From: Populus alba
Lineage: Eukaryota > Streptophyta > Magnoliopsida > Malpighiales > Salicaceae
Assembly: GCF_005239225.2 (NCBI RefSeq)
Contig: NC_133300.1
Coordinates: 13,235,875 to 13,299,874 of the forward strand
Reading direction: 5' to 3'
DNA length: 64,000 bases
Both the position numbers and the translations under genes were made by a program. Numbering within the stretch: position 1 is the stretch's first letter; each line of letters starts with the position of its first letter. The notes under the pieces were generated by a model. That model was not told the DNA's origin. It made no database searches and saw nothing but the letters and a program-made list of their open reading frames with translations. Of this stretch, positions 33,611-45,349 are shown piece after piece.

Positions 33611-36180
33611 AAGGTTAATAAGATAATGCCTCGTCACAGGTGTGATTTTCTTTGAAGGTATATCACCAAAGACTAATATGATTTATGTGGGCTATAATCA
33701 TCAAGTGATAATGGAGGACTTTCTATATCATTGAAGATGTGACTTATAATAAGGTCAATTGTTTTCATATATAGTGGAGGGTGTTGCACTTGAAATAGTA
33801 TAGTTTGATGAAGCTTATCAAGTATCGAGTATGGCACTACCCAATAGCTAAAAAAGCTTTTGGGTATCAGTAATATCCACATAAATAGCCAAAGTATCTT
33901 CCTGCTACATCTCCAACCATAAGCATGTTGTTTATGTTGTTTTGTCCTTAACTATGCATAACATGTTAAGCTTGTTTTTCTGAGTGATATTATCTAATAT
34001 ATATTTAGATGATGTTTTTGATAGATATATATAACTTAGTTACTTAAATATAATCAATTGTAAAATAGAAATTGAGAATTAGAATCATGTCATTGGGGAC
34101 AAGGTGAGCTTTTTTTTTTTTTGGTGAATTGGACATGTGAAGTCATCATTGGTTTGTGTAACAATAACAAAGTAAGTTAGAGTAATTTGGACAAAATGGT
34201 AACTACTTTGTATTGAAGTTGTAAATGCTTATTATTTTTGCGTTATTTGTGTAACAATTTTGTTGTAATAAGAAAATATAAAAAATCAATTCCTTATGAG
34301 AGTTTTATTTGAATTATAAAGTGATAAAAAATGGTACGACTTAAGCTTCTTTAGCTGATAAAAGGGGAATTTTTTGCAATGATTTTTTATTTTTATTTTT
34401 CAAACTCTTCTATGTCCATTTATGTAATCTTGTAAACCTAGAATAGATACCAAGTGTTAAAAAGAGAAGAATGTATTGAAATGTGTTAATGGTAAAAGCA
34501 ATTATAAGGATAAAAGTCGTTGTTAGAAAGGAAAGTTTTATTCTAAAGTATTATTAATGTCATACAATGAAACTAATATCTTTCAATTATGTAGAGCCAT
34601 CATAAGCTTTTGTTGCTATCATAGGTGATAAATGGCATAGTATTAAGAAAATAAATATTTTTTTAAATTGTTTTAATTTTTTTTTTCTTTTTCAGTTTAG
34701 TAATTTCATTTTTTTTTCTTAATACCTTTATGCGAGTCACTTCCATCATAGATCTTGCTATAAGGATTTTCAATAACAATACATATCAACTAATTGCTAA
34801 GAATCATTAAGCTTTGATATCGACTGATATTGATGAAAAAAAATATAATAAAGCAAACAAAAAAAGACATAATTATTACCAAAAAGGGTTATCACTATTA
34901 AAAAAACTTAATTCATATTTTATTGATAAATATTTTTTTCTTCTAATTTGTTCTGTATCTTTAATAGATTCACAATTCCTTAAATAGATAAGAAATCAAA
35001 CTTTAAAAGATAGGAAAACCAAAATCCTATGTCAAATATGAAAGACAATATAAAATTCAAAATTAAGCTAAAATCTAAAAATAAAAAGAAAAAATAAAAA
35101 AATTAGCTGAAACATCATATTCCAAGTCTAATTTGAGGGTTTTTGGACCTTAGTTGGTTATAACCTTCTAACCTTCTTATATAACTGAACTTGCAAAATC
35201 ATTTGATAAAACTTGAGTTTGATCTAATTATTGTATAAAAAGTTATGGGCTTTTCTTATTAGACTATTGTTCTAACCTGAACAAACCTCTTATTAGGCTT
35301 AGCTCTATCCCACTATCCATAAATGAGTCTGCTAGGCTTTTTATATGATTTACTAATGGTAGATCCATAGCTAGCTATTCAAAACTATTAGATTCTTTAA
35401 ACCTGCCTATAATACAAATGAATATCAAAAGATCAGAAGGAACTTTTCATGTTTATGAGGAGTATTCTTTGTCTAAAAAATGGGCCTTTTTTATTTTTTT
35501 TTTTGCCTCGAGTGAACTATGCTTAGTTGTTTGGTCAATTAATTATATTCAATGAATATGGGCCATATTAAGAAAAAAAGCTATAAAAACAATTAAAGAG
35601 TTCTAATTCTACTAGAAAAAAGAATTCTAAATCAATTTGAAAAATATAACAAATCTCTAAAATTAATATATAGGCCTTATTGAAGGATCTTTTCGACATC
35701 CGATGATAATAAAAGTTTAACACTATAAAACATAGACTTTAAAAGCTTCTGTTAAAATTTCAATCTAATCTAACGGTCATATCAAAATGTTAAACTATTT
35801 TTATTAGGCTACATATATAACATGTTTGGGCTTCTTTGCAGGCATTACCTTGTATGTTTGGTTTATAAATACCTTATATATATTTGGTCTATAAATATAT
35901 TTGCTATGTATTTCATATTAGTCCCCTATACTTGTGAAAACTTGACCTTGAGTTAACCCCAAATTCTATATATAAAGGGTTGTCATCATAATAAAGGTAA
36001 AAAAAAAAATAATAATAACATTGAAGATTATAGAAATATCCATGTTATTTGGCAAATTGATAATACAAACATTATCATTAATCTTTTTTATTATGGTGTA
36101 AAAAGCATATTTTTTCTGTTATAATATACTATACATCCCCATCGAGAATCTTTTTTATATAGAAATACCATCACCCTATC
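33611..36180. other. Gene-free AT-rich region, possibly old LTR sequence
   Basis: No coding region is supported. Bases 35680-35960 contain TATAAATA-type boxes and promoter-like spacing next to the Ty3/gypsy remnant. They could be a decayed LTR of it, but no matching second LTR was found. Confidence 0.4.
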
Positions 36181-38100
36181 TCATTCCTTGAATACTTTAC
36201 AAGTGTGTGTCTATCTGCAACTTCCTTGTATTTGGAATTGATATCAAGAAACTTCTACCTTACATCTTCTAGTGTAGCTTGAGCATTTATAACCATCTTC
36301 TTAATAGCCACGCTAATTCCAACATCTTTATGAATTGATACAAGATCTAACATATGACTAGGACATTACAAGTACACATTCTTGAATGGTGATTCACTAG
36401 TGGCATTATGCTTAACACTATTGTACATGAATTTTTCTTATGCAAGGGCACAATCCTACTACTTTGGCTTGACACCACAAATGCTCCAAATCAAGTTTCA
36501 AAGTGTTCGATTTAACAACTCTATTTACCCATCGATTTATAGATGTGTTATGCTACTAAATTGTAATGATGAATCATATATCCTCCATAATGTTTGCTAA
36601 ACATGACTAAAAAGCTTACTATATCGATAAAAAAATAATGGTCTTTAGCACCCTATATAACACAAACCACCTCTTGAAAGAAAGGTTGGGCAATTGTAAA
36701 AATCCTTTTTATTTTGTGTATAAGGTAAACCAAGTGCAAAATCCATAGCCAAGTCCTCCTATATATTTTTTAGGAATAGGCAAATGCATATATAAACTTA
36801 CATTTTGTTCTTGCCCTTTGGCGGTTTGACAAATATAGTATTTTTGCACAAATTTACCAATATCCCGTCTCAAGTGAGGCTAAAAATACCTTTCAATGAA
36901 AACATAAATAATCTTTTTTCACCCCCAAATGACCAACCAAGTCTCCTCCATGCAAATCCTGAATCATTTTCTCTCTTAATGAAATATAAGGAATGCAAAG
37001 TTAATTACCTCTCATCAAGAACCCATCATAAATGTGAAAGTCATAATTATATAGGTTTTGACTGTAACTCTTCTCCCATAGCTCATCAAAATCCTCATCA
37101 TAATCATACAAATCTTTTAAATAATCAAATCCAATGATCTTTATTTTTAAAGTAACCAACAAAGTTGTTATTCTACACAAAACATCAACAAGTCTATTAG
37201 AAACTCCAGCCTTAAACAAAGTTCTGATTGGGAACTACTGCTTATAAGTTACCTATCTCATATGCATATCATTATTGATTCTCTTCTAACCATGAAGAAA
37301 TTTTAATGCCTTATGATTAGAGCATAGCACAAACTCCTTGCCTATTAGATAGTACTCCAACTTTTTTAGAAGTTCAAAAAACAACACAAAACTCCTTATT
37401 GTATGCAGACAACTTCAATCTAGCATCACTCAACTTCTCACTAAAAAATATCACATGTATCTTCTCTTAGGATAGTACATCATTAATTTCAACACCATAA
37501 GCATCACATTAGATCTCAAATAATTTGTCAAAATTTAAAAGTGCTAAAACCAGAGTAATGCTTAATTTTTCTTTGATCAAAGTAAAGCTTTTTTCTACCT
37601 TTTCTCCCCAATTGAACTTCCTTTCCTTGAAGCATTCAGTAATTAGTTCAACTATGCTATTGAAGTTTCATATTAATTATAAAAAAAAGGTAGCCAATTT
37701 ATGGAAACTACGCACCTCACTAACTATTTTAAGAGCTGGCCAATCTCTAATAGTCATAACCTTCTCCTAATCAACATGTATGCCATCATCACTAATAATG
37801 AAGCCTAAAAATAATAGTTTTTTAGATATAAAACTACACCTTTTCAGCTACATATATAGTTTATTTTCATCAAACCTCAAACTTTTTCATGATCAATAAA
37901 AATGAAACTACACAAGGACTAATTCTCTCTTGACTTTTCCTATTTCTCAACAACTCCTTTATCTTCTCCTTTAATATCTCATCTTTTTTAGGACTTATTT
38001 AATTGTGTGCAGATTTGAAAGGCTAATTCCTAACAGCAAATCAATTTGATGTTGAATGTATCTTATTAGTGGTAATCCATCAAATAACTCATTGATGTTG
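36180..38100 (-). pseudogene. Decayed Ty3/gypsy pol (RT/RNase H to integrase)
   Basis: On the minus strand the pieces run in pol order. Near 37500-37800 are segments like the RT thumb to RNase H (IRDWP-, LTECFKE-, ECDAYGV-, SEKLSDARLK- and YNKEF-type words). Near 37250-37330 comes an EFVLYSDH-like word. At 37001-37100 is a segment ending in YDFHIYDGFLMRGN, then the integrase zinc region with [12 protein letters not shown] (36900-37000). Last comes a very decayed integrase core down to about 36200. Stops and frameshifts occur every 30-80 codons. It is a different lineage from the element at 1-1.8 kb and much older. Confidence 0.75.
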
Positions 38101-39414
38101 AATTAGTTCAGTTGTGAGACTCTTGATTCAGGGTTGACGCTAGCTCAACAATCACCTATAGACAATAAATAACTTGTAAATAAAATTTGAAAATAACAGT
38201 TGATAGCATGCATGAAATGAATTTAGAAGATACATGGCTAAGATAACTTTTCATTCAAAAAAATGTGATAACGATGATTTTTATCTTTTTTTAAGCATAA
38301 CCAATCCCTTACTTGAGTCTTTGAAATTAATGCATATTTTAGGATTCATAGTCTTTTCGAAAAACTAGATGGCGACTCTAATAATTTTTTTCCCCCAAAA
38401 ATCCATCAATGGCCATTTTAGAGGTCTGCTTGTGTTGTGTGTAGTGATAATTGTATTAAAGAAAAAAAAGTTTAATGGCCAAAGTGAACAACAATAAAAA
38501 TTTTAGGGAACTAAATTGAAAAAATTTGACTAAGAACAATGGAGTGAACAAAGAAATTTGAGATGATGAACAATAACTGTAGAATGAAACACTCACTAAA
38601 ATATAGTTAATAAAATATACACAAAATTTTGTGAAAAAAACAAACTTGGTTTACAATCATAGGAGGAATTTGTTCTTATTCATTGTTATAACACTTGATT
38701 CATGACTTAAGATATCAATTATATAGGTTAACTCCAGTTAATTAAAGTTTTGTTTTATATAAAATAATCTAAATCAATATCATTTTAATTTTTGTTTTTT
38801 TGTTTTTTAAAAAATACTCAAAATAACATTATTTTTCAAGTTATATTCCAAGTTGACAAGTCAGCGTGTTGACCTGCATAGCTTACCCTTGTCACTTTTA
38901 TTCAATTAAAAAATCTCCAAAAGGTCTCTCCTCTGTTTTGTTTACCCACATAATCAGGGTAGCTTTACCCCTTATTAATTGCATATAATTTGTTTTTGGC
39001 CTTCTTCCCTGTTTATTACAAAAAAATAAAAAATAAAAAATAAAAAATGAAACAAGTTTTAGGTAATTATAACCAGAGGAATGTTTTTAATAAGTTTTTC
39101 ATAATCATAATAGGATTAATGTGATAAATCATTCTTAGACTAAACCTAGATTTTCATAATAATATAAATTACAAAGGCCAAGTTTTACTATTCCAACATG
39201 AACACAGAGGTTATAATTTTATTACCGATAGAGATTTCTCTATTTCCACAAAAAACAGTTAGTTACATATCTGATCTTCTGCTAAATGCTCTCAAAGTCT
39301 GGATTCTTAATTCTATCTTATTCCTAATGCCTACTGTCCATGAAAAAGCAGACAGCAAGACAAATAGACGAGCTATATATGCTGCTGTATGCGTAAAGAT
39401 ATCAGAATTAAGAT
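38101..39414. other. AT-rich spacer and probable 3' UTR of PTEN
   Basis: No gene is supported. A TGGCGACTC word at 38371-38379, seen in plant LTR elements just after the 5' LTR, hints at another retrotransposon fragment. Confidence 0.4.
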
Positions 39415-42400
39415 TCAAGGACAGTCATTACTAATGTCGTCGTCGTCACCACCACCACCACCACCATTAACGTCCTCAGTAAGCGTGCCTGAATGGTTTG
39501 AATTAGCTGGAGCAAAGAGCAACTCCAGGCAGAAGGCAGGGCCACATATCGATCTGCCTTTAGTCCCAACTTTATCCAAATCTCGTGTTGAGAACTGCAA
39601 GTTAGAGAAGCAAACTCCGATCAACATTCAATCCTGAACCTGATTCTGATGCCCTTAAAGCACAGGTTTGTGATCTTTTTTCTACTCTGGAACGCTGCAG
39701 AGGGAATCCTAAACCTGCAAAATTATAACTGATAGAATTTACCTGCAGCAAGCCATTCCTAATGAAAGCTGTGTTGAAGCAGACATAGAAGAGACGCCCT
39801 CCTATCATTTTCTGGTAGAATATGACACGCACATCTCCCTTGACCTGCCAATCATTTATGATTAATTTCAATTTACTGGTTTTGATTAAGGACAACAAGT
39901 ACACAACCTTAAAAGAATGAAAAATGTTCTGAAAATAGGCTTGAGCACATGTAATGGTGTATTGCAGACTGCACAAGACTCTGAAATCTGAATGTGTGGC
40001 ATAAAATCATATGTAAAATAATTTCATGCACTCCAAAATGTGAAAGATTTGGTCTTTGCAACTTACTCTTATAGGTTCATCAAAATAATAATCAAGAGTG
40101 GTCTTCTGGTAGATTATAGGACTCTCTGTGTCCATCTGAACAATGAGGCGCGATTCTGCGGGTTTTAAAGCCTCCTCCTCTTCTTCATTGCCTTCCGTAA
40201 AGGAGATGTAATATTGAGGACTACTATTTCTCTGATATCCTTCGATAATTGGTCGTAGGCAACTCTTGGCAACCTCCACAGATGGACGGTACAGCTGACC
40301 TGGAATCTGAAAAAAAAAAAAAAAACAAAAGAATCAATATTTCAGATAATTTCATGTGGCTGAGAAGATACAAGTTCTGATTTTCATTCAATTGGTACCA
40401 GAATTGAACTCACAGAATCACTTAATGTGTCTTGCTAGGAAATCGAACAAACAATGACTTCATAGCACATTATCAAGCAATTTATTTCCTTTTAATTCTC
40501 AGATTGACAAGCTCTTAATTTCCTAGTAAATTACACATGCCAGTTGCCGTCCATGTTTATTCTGCTAAAAAGAGCCGAGTAATATTAGAAATGACCACAG
40601 ATAAGGACCTGAAGCAAATGCATGTGCCTGACATTAATCTCTAGCATTTTACACTCGCTCCATGAATTTTAAGAATTTCAGGAGATCATACAGTTAGCAC
40701 TAAAAACTTAAATCTGCATACGGGAAAAAAACCAGAAGCAAGTAAAAAAGCTGATGGGCCTGGAAACCTGCGTGGGAGTGCCCAGTGCTTACCTCCTGCA
40801 ACTCTGAGACCACAAAGAAAACGGATTCAGTGTTAACCATGTCATAAAGTCGAATTCTTCGCAATTCTCTGATACGAGATTGAGGCAAGATCACTTCAGG
40901 AGGTGTATGACCATCGCCTCTATGACTATCATAAACTCTCTTGGGAAAAGAAAGTGCCTCTGCCCAGTATCCCACATAACGACGCTGGCTTGGTATCGAG
41001 ACCTGCAGAACATGCATGATACTGTGTTTAGCTGCATGGTAATCTATTTCCAAGAGAGCAGACAGACAGGTATTCAAGGGGACTTCGATTCTTCTGTAAG
41101 AATCTAATCAGAAAGATAAAACAGATAGTTGTTTACATGTCTGAAAGTTGATTACAGAACAGATTCACCACTATCAGCTGTTCTAACCCAAAATTTAGAT
41201 ATTAGGTGACTCTTCTAATCTAATCATGTTCACTTCAAGATTCTGAGTTATCTACTATACAACTAGGAGCATCAGAGCCAGTCTAATTGCATTTCGAAAG
41301 TTTTTTAAACCTTATCAGAAATCACCACATGCTCAAGGTGCTCAGACTCTCCTCTATTTTCCTAGAATCACAAATGCATTTTTTAGTGTAAAAGAGTTTC
41401 AGCAAATTGTTGCAACCACTGTCAATTACATTGCATCGTTTTGTTACTGACTGTGTATTGTGACTTACTCCTTGATTATTGGTGGTGCGTTTATTTGCAT
41501 ATAGCTGAAGAGCATCCTCAGGTGTCATGCCACTGTAAACAAGGTAGGCACATACCATTAAGCCTGTTCGACCTTTGCCTGCCTGCAAAATTCATAGGAA
41601 AAACACTGAAACTAAGAAAAGAACAAGATAAAGAAAGATCAGCGAAAAATATTACACTAAGATTTTCTCTTTCAGCTTTTAATTCCCAAAACTTTGTAGT
41701 TTATGTGAATTTATGAGCACAACAATCATGTTTTACTTGAAAATTCTAACAGCTAAGATAGCACGTATATTTTTTAAAAAATTACAAAACAGTTATACCA
41801 TGCAGTGTACGACTGCGATATTTCTTGGGTCAGATGATAGCCATGAACCCACACTTTCACAAAAGAGCTTCATCATTTCAAGAGGTGGGACATGGTTGTC
41901 GTCGAAAGGATATGTCTCAACACGGCCATGAAAATGTGATGGATCATAAGCTTCCTCAATACACAAATTATAAATCTGCGAAATACCAAAAAAAAGTAAG
42001 AGATAATTGATTGATAAAAGAAACAGCACGGGGCAGAATCAGAAGCTAAAACACTATGCATTTAATGGATTGCCAAGAAACAGTTCTGCACATTCCTTTC
42101 ATGAATCAACATCCCGTACATGGCATTAAAAACAAGTGGAAAGTCATCCAATCCTGAAGAAGAAGAAGATTATGTATTGATTTTATTCAAGTAATGGTCA
42201 CCAAAACAACACAACGTGTGGCCACTCCATGAGGGAATATCTCGAGAAATAAGCAAGAGAGTTCTGTCAAAGTCATTTTCTTTTGCTTTCCATTCAAACA
42301 ACAAAATATGAAATAAGCACCTTGTAATGCTCCCCATGCCGCATGTCCAGTACAGATTTCACCTGCCAGAGAGGATTACGATACATTGCTCGCACACGCT

Positions 42401-42608
42401 CTGCAGGGAATGACATTGCCAATATACGACCTGTGATATAAGACATGTCAAGATCATAACCAGCAACAAGCATTCGCCTTCGATGCTTGGATACCCAGTT
42501 TCGAATATAAATACTCTTGGTGATACAATTAATCAATGAGAGTTGAGCATGAGACAAATCCGAGTTCAAAGCCTTTCCTGGCCCCTGCTTCGCAAACTTC
42601 AACCCCAT
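39415..42608 (-). CDS. PTEN1: PTEN-type phosphoinositide 3-phosphatase / dual-specificity phosphatase
   Basis: My 7-exon model gives 436 residues. Exons: 42321-42608, 41799-41975, 41469-41582, 40793-41002, 40067-40306, 39743-39844, 39415-39594; all joins keep phase. The phosphatase domain (about residues 45-215) has the P-loop HCMAGKGRTG with Cys154 and Arg160, and FDDNHVPP as the acid loop. Its HCxAGKGR form is diagnostic of PTEN. A C2 domain (about 225-405) follows, with QMDTESPIIYQKTTLDYYFD and GDVRVIFYQKMIGGRLFY. The tail holds six Gly and five Asp residues. PTEN removes the 3-phosphate of phosphoinositides at membranes. The length matches plant PTEN1 (about 410) rather than PTEN2 (about 610-630); Arabidopsis PTEN1 acts in pollen. 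The paralogue assignment is less certain than the family. Confidence 0.93.
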
Positions 42609-43080
42609 CTAGCTGATAAAAAAGGGCTCCTTTGAGATGCCAAGGAACCTGCTTAAAAAGACAGAAGATTTCATATGAGCTACAGCCAAAATGCACGTAT
42701 TTTGATCTACTTAGAAGAACCAGACTCTGCAACGCTGAAAATGGAATCATGGCGAGACATTCGGTGGCTGACAAGGCACCAAAAGTGCAGCTTCTGTTCA
42801 TCGATGTAACTATCACTCCTCTAAATTAGTTAATATAATTACACCAACCCCGGTTGATTAATTAAAGCTCTACTTCAATTTATCAGGCGTAAACATTACA
42901 TACCTGAGTTGAACATGGAGCTACTAATTCTATATCAAACGCTATCTAGGGAGGGTCTAGAAACCCTAGAAAAAGCTAGCGAAGGGCACGCAGGAAAGGT
43001 GTTCAGGCAGGCCAGCAGAAGCAGATGATGATGATGATGATAATGTCCATGTTATTTTTTTGTTGTTGCTATTAAAGTGA
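42609..43080 (-). promoter_or_regulatory. Probable PTEN 5' UTR with a leader intron
   Basis: On the gene strand a good donor, CTCAG|GTATGT, lies at 42904/42903. An acceptor TTTTTTATCAG lies at 42613, four bases before the ATG. Splicing would join a leader exon containing an ATCATC repeat (about 43023-43042) to the first coding exon. The leader has an ATG at 42916 (see findings). Confidence 0.5.
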
Positions 43081-43099
43081 AACGAGAAATCCTGTAGAA

Positions 43100-45349
43100 C
43101 TTGGACATTGAGTTCCTAAATTTGGCGGAAGCTTTTCTGGCCTGTTATCTCTCAGCCCTTTATTTGGAGACAAATAAGCCGTGACCTTAGGGCTACTTCT
43201 AAAACCCTATCTATCTATCTATGACTCCTCTCTCCCCCTATCTCTCATAATCTGGCAAAAAATAGTTATAGCAGGACTCCTGAACTGAAACTTCTAAGGG
43301 TCTGTTTGGATGCCATTCAGAAAATTCGTAGAGTACTTTATGTCCCCTTCTGGAAGAACTCGAAGACAATGTAATTTTGGTCAAGACTCTGTTGACCAGT
43401 GTTTTTCTTTCAAGTTGTTGACCATCCAGAAGCAAACATCCTAAAATTATAAATATTGTAAGATTTTGGATCGAACGATCACTTGGCTTTCTGCTTTGCA
43501 TCACCGATGGTAAGAGAAATTTATGTAGTTGATACGTGAAATAAATAATAAATTTAACCATGAATTTATTTTTAAAAAATATTTAAACTACATTGTTTTA
43601 ATAAAAAAATTCAGTTTTATTTTTAAATTACTCACGGTTTTTTTTTTTTCCCTTCCGAGAGGATGACTCGAGTTTCTTCTCTGTGTGAATTTTTCCGATA
43701 AAAGATTTGAAAGTTAACAAGAACTTTGAAAACTCCGTAAGAAATCATAACACTTGAAGCAACAATTACACGTCATTATTTTTAAGTGGAATTGCTGACA
43801 TAATTATTTTATCAACAAATGTAAATAAATTATAATCAATAGTTACTTCCCTTTTATTTTTCTTCTTCTTTTTTATCTTCCTCATGTGAAAAACAAAATA
43901 TAATACTAGAAGTCCTTTATTTTCTCACAAATCCATCCACCCAAACCCATCAGCATTGATCTATATCTATCAATAATGTTAGTATTTATCGTTGAATTTT
44001 TATGTGGTTATTTTTAAAATTTTTTAAAATCTGTTAATAAAACATAATAAAAAAAATCAAGTTATAGTAATAGTAAAACCTTAATTAATTGTGATAAGTC
44101 TTCATACAACTACTCAAAACCTTCACTTTCTTTCTGTAAGCCTACATCGAATTGTTTATAGACTTAAAGAAACAATTTGATGTTGTTAGATTGAAAGAAA
44201 GTAATAAATTTATGTGATATTCACTATATTTAAACAATACATCTTTTAAGCCACCTTCCATAAATATGGTGTGCTAACTTGTAGAATTATTGCTAACTTG
44301 TAGAATTATTGTAATAATAGCGTAAATTAGTTTCCACTAAGCATTTTTCTCAATACTTATTAGAAGTTTGATTCGCTTTCACCTTACAGTTACACTAACT
44401 GAAGTGAACTATTTAAAAAAAAACAAATTTTTATTACCTTATGAAGAATGAGATTTTTTAAATGCTCATGTTATACTATAGATACAAACAAACTAGGTTA
44501 TTTCCCATTAATTGTTTTTTTTAATATCCATAGAAAATATTTTAATATTATCATTGAACTCGATGTAATGATATAACCAATTATCAAGTTTTTTTGTTAA
44601 AGAAAAAACAAAATTCATTAGCTTTTTTTATTATTACTAAAATCATGAGCATTTAAAAGTGTAGTTGTAGTTGTTTTTTAAAATAATTTTCACTAGTCAA
44701 TACATCAAAATAATTAATTTTTTTATTTTTTTTAAAAATTATTTTTGATATTAGCATATTAAAATGATGTGCAAATACCAAAAATATATTAATTTGAAGT
44801 AAAGAAAAAATAAAAATATTTAAATTTTTTTCAAAAGTATTTTTGAAATATAAAAATAAACTGAAAGAACCTTTTTTGTTTGTTTTTTGTTTTATAAAAA
44901 AAAAATAGAAAAATGATGTGATGTATTTATTTGGCTTGAAGGTATGATGAACTTTTTTTTTTAAAAGACACAATCCTTTTAAAGCATAAATAAATCTCAT
45001 AAAAATAAAAAAATACATACTTTTTATATTAATCCCACCAAAAAAAAAAAAAAAACTAACCAGACCTCCAAACTAAACACTTTCATTTATAACATAAAAC
45101 CCAGTAATGTTCCCTGTGTAACTTTGACCTGCGACCTTCCAATTAATTTACACGTGCTAACCAGGTGAGCCAAGGGGCAAAGATGTTTCAAGGTATTTAA
45201 AAAAAATATAAATTAAAATGTTTAACTGTTTATATAAACAGTTAAACCAACCAACATCGACATCGTGTAGGTGTTTTCCGGTGAAAGACTTTCCGCCTAC
45301 AGAAACAAGACTTTATTGAAACAATGACTGAAGAACTGCCAGCAATGGT
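43100..45349. other. AT-rich spacer with one MITE-like copy
   Basis: No gene is supported. Bases 44655-44890 are a full-looking copy of the recurrent AT-rich repeat. A decayed tRNA-like sequence lies at about 45125-45178 on the minus strand. Confidence 0.55.
44655..44890. repeat. Recurrent AT-rich MITE-like repeat (best copy)
   Basis: The copy begins GTAGTTGTAGTTGTTTTTTAAA. It contains TTTTTGATATTAGCATATTAAAATGAT and ends with runs around AAAAGTATTTTTGAAATATAAAAATAAACTG. Diverged relatives occur at about 19600-19740, 30260-30380, 48560-48720, 60415-60560, 62310-62490 and 63230-63370. No transposase is present. A small non-autonomous element is likely; terminal inverted repeats were not resolved. 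Confidence 0.55.

Noticed and set aside
38371..38379. Primer-binding-site-like TGGCGACTC
   Set aside because: A nine-base match alone is weak, and no LTR end could be placed directly before it.
40700..41107. Additional ORFs over PTEN exon 4 on both strands
   Set aside because: The minus-strand one is exon 4 extended into its introns; the plus-strand one is its shadow. Only 40793-41002 is coding.
45125..45178. tRNA-like sequence on the minus strand (TGGCTCACCTGGTTAGC ... GGTCGCAGGTCAAA)
   Set aside because: The A- and B-box-like words are degenerate and I could not fold an acceptor stem or anticodon arm. A decayed tRNA or SINE head is likelier than a working tRNA gene.
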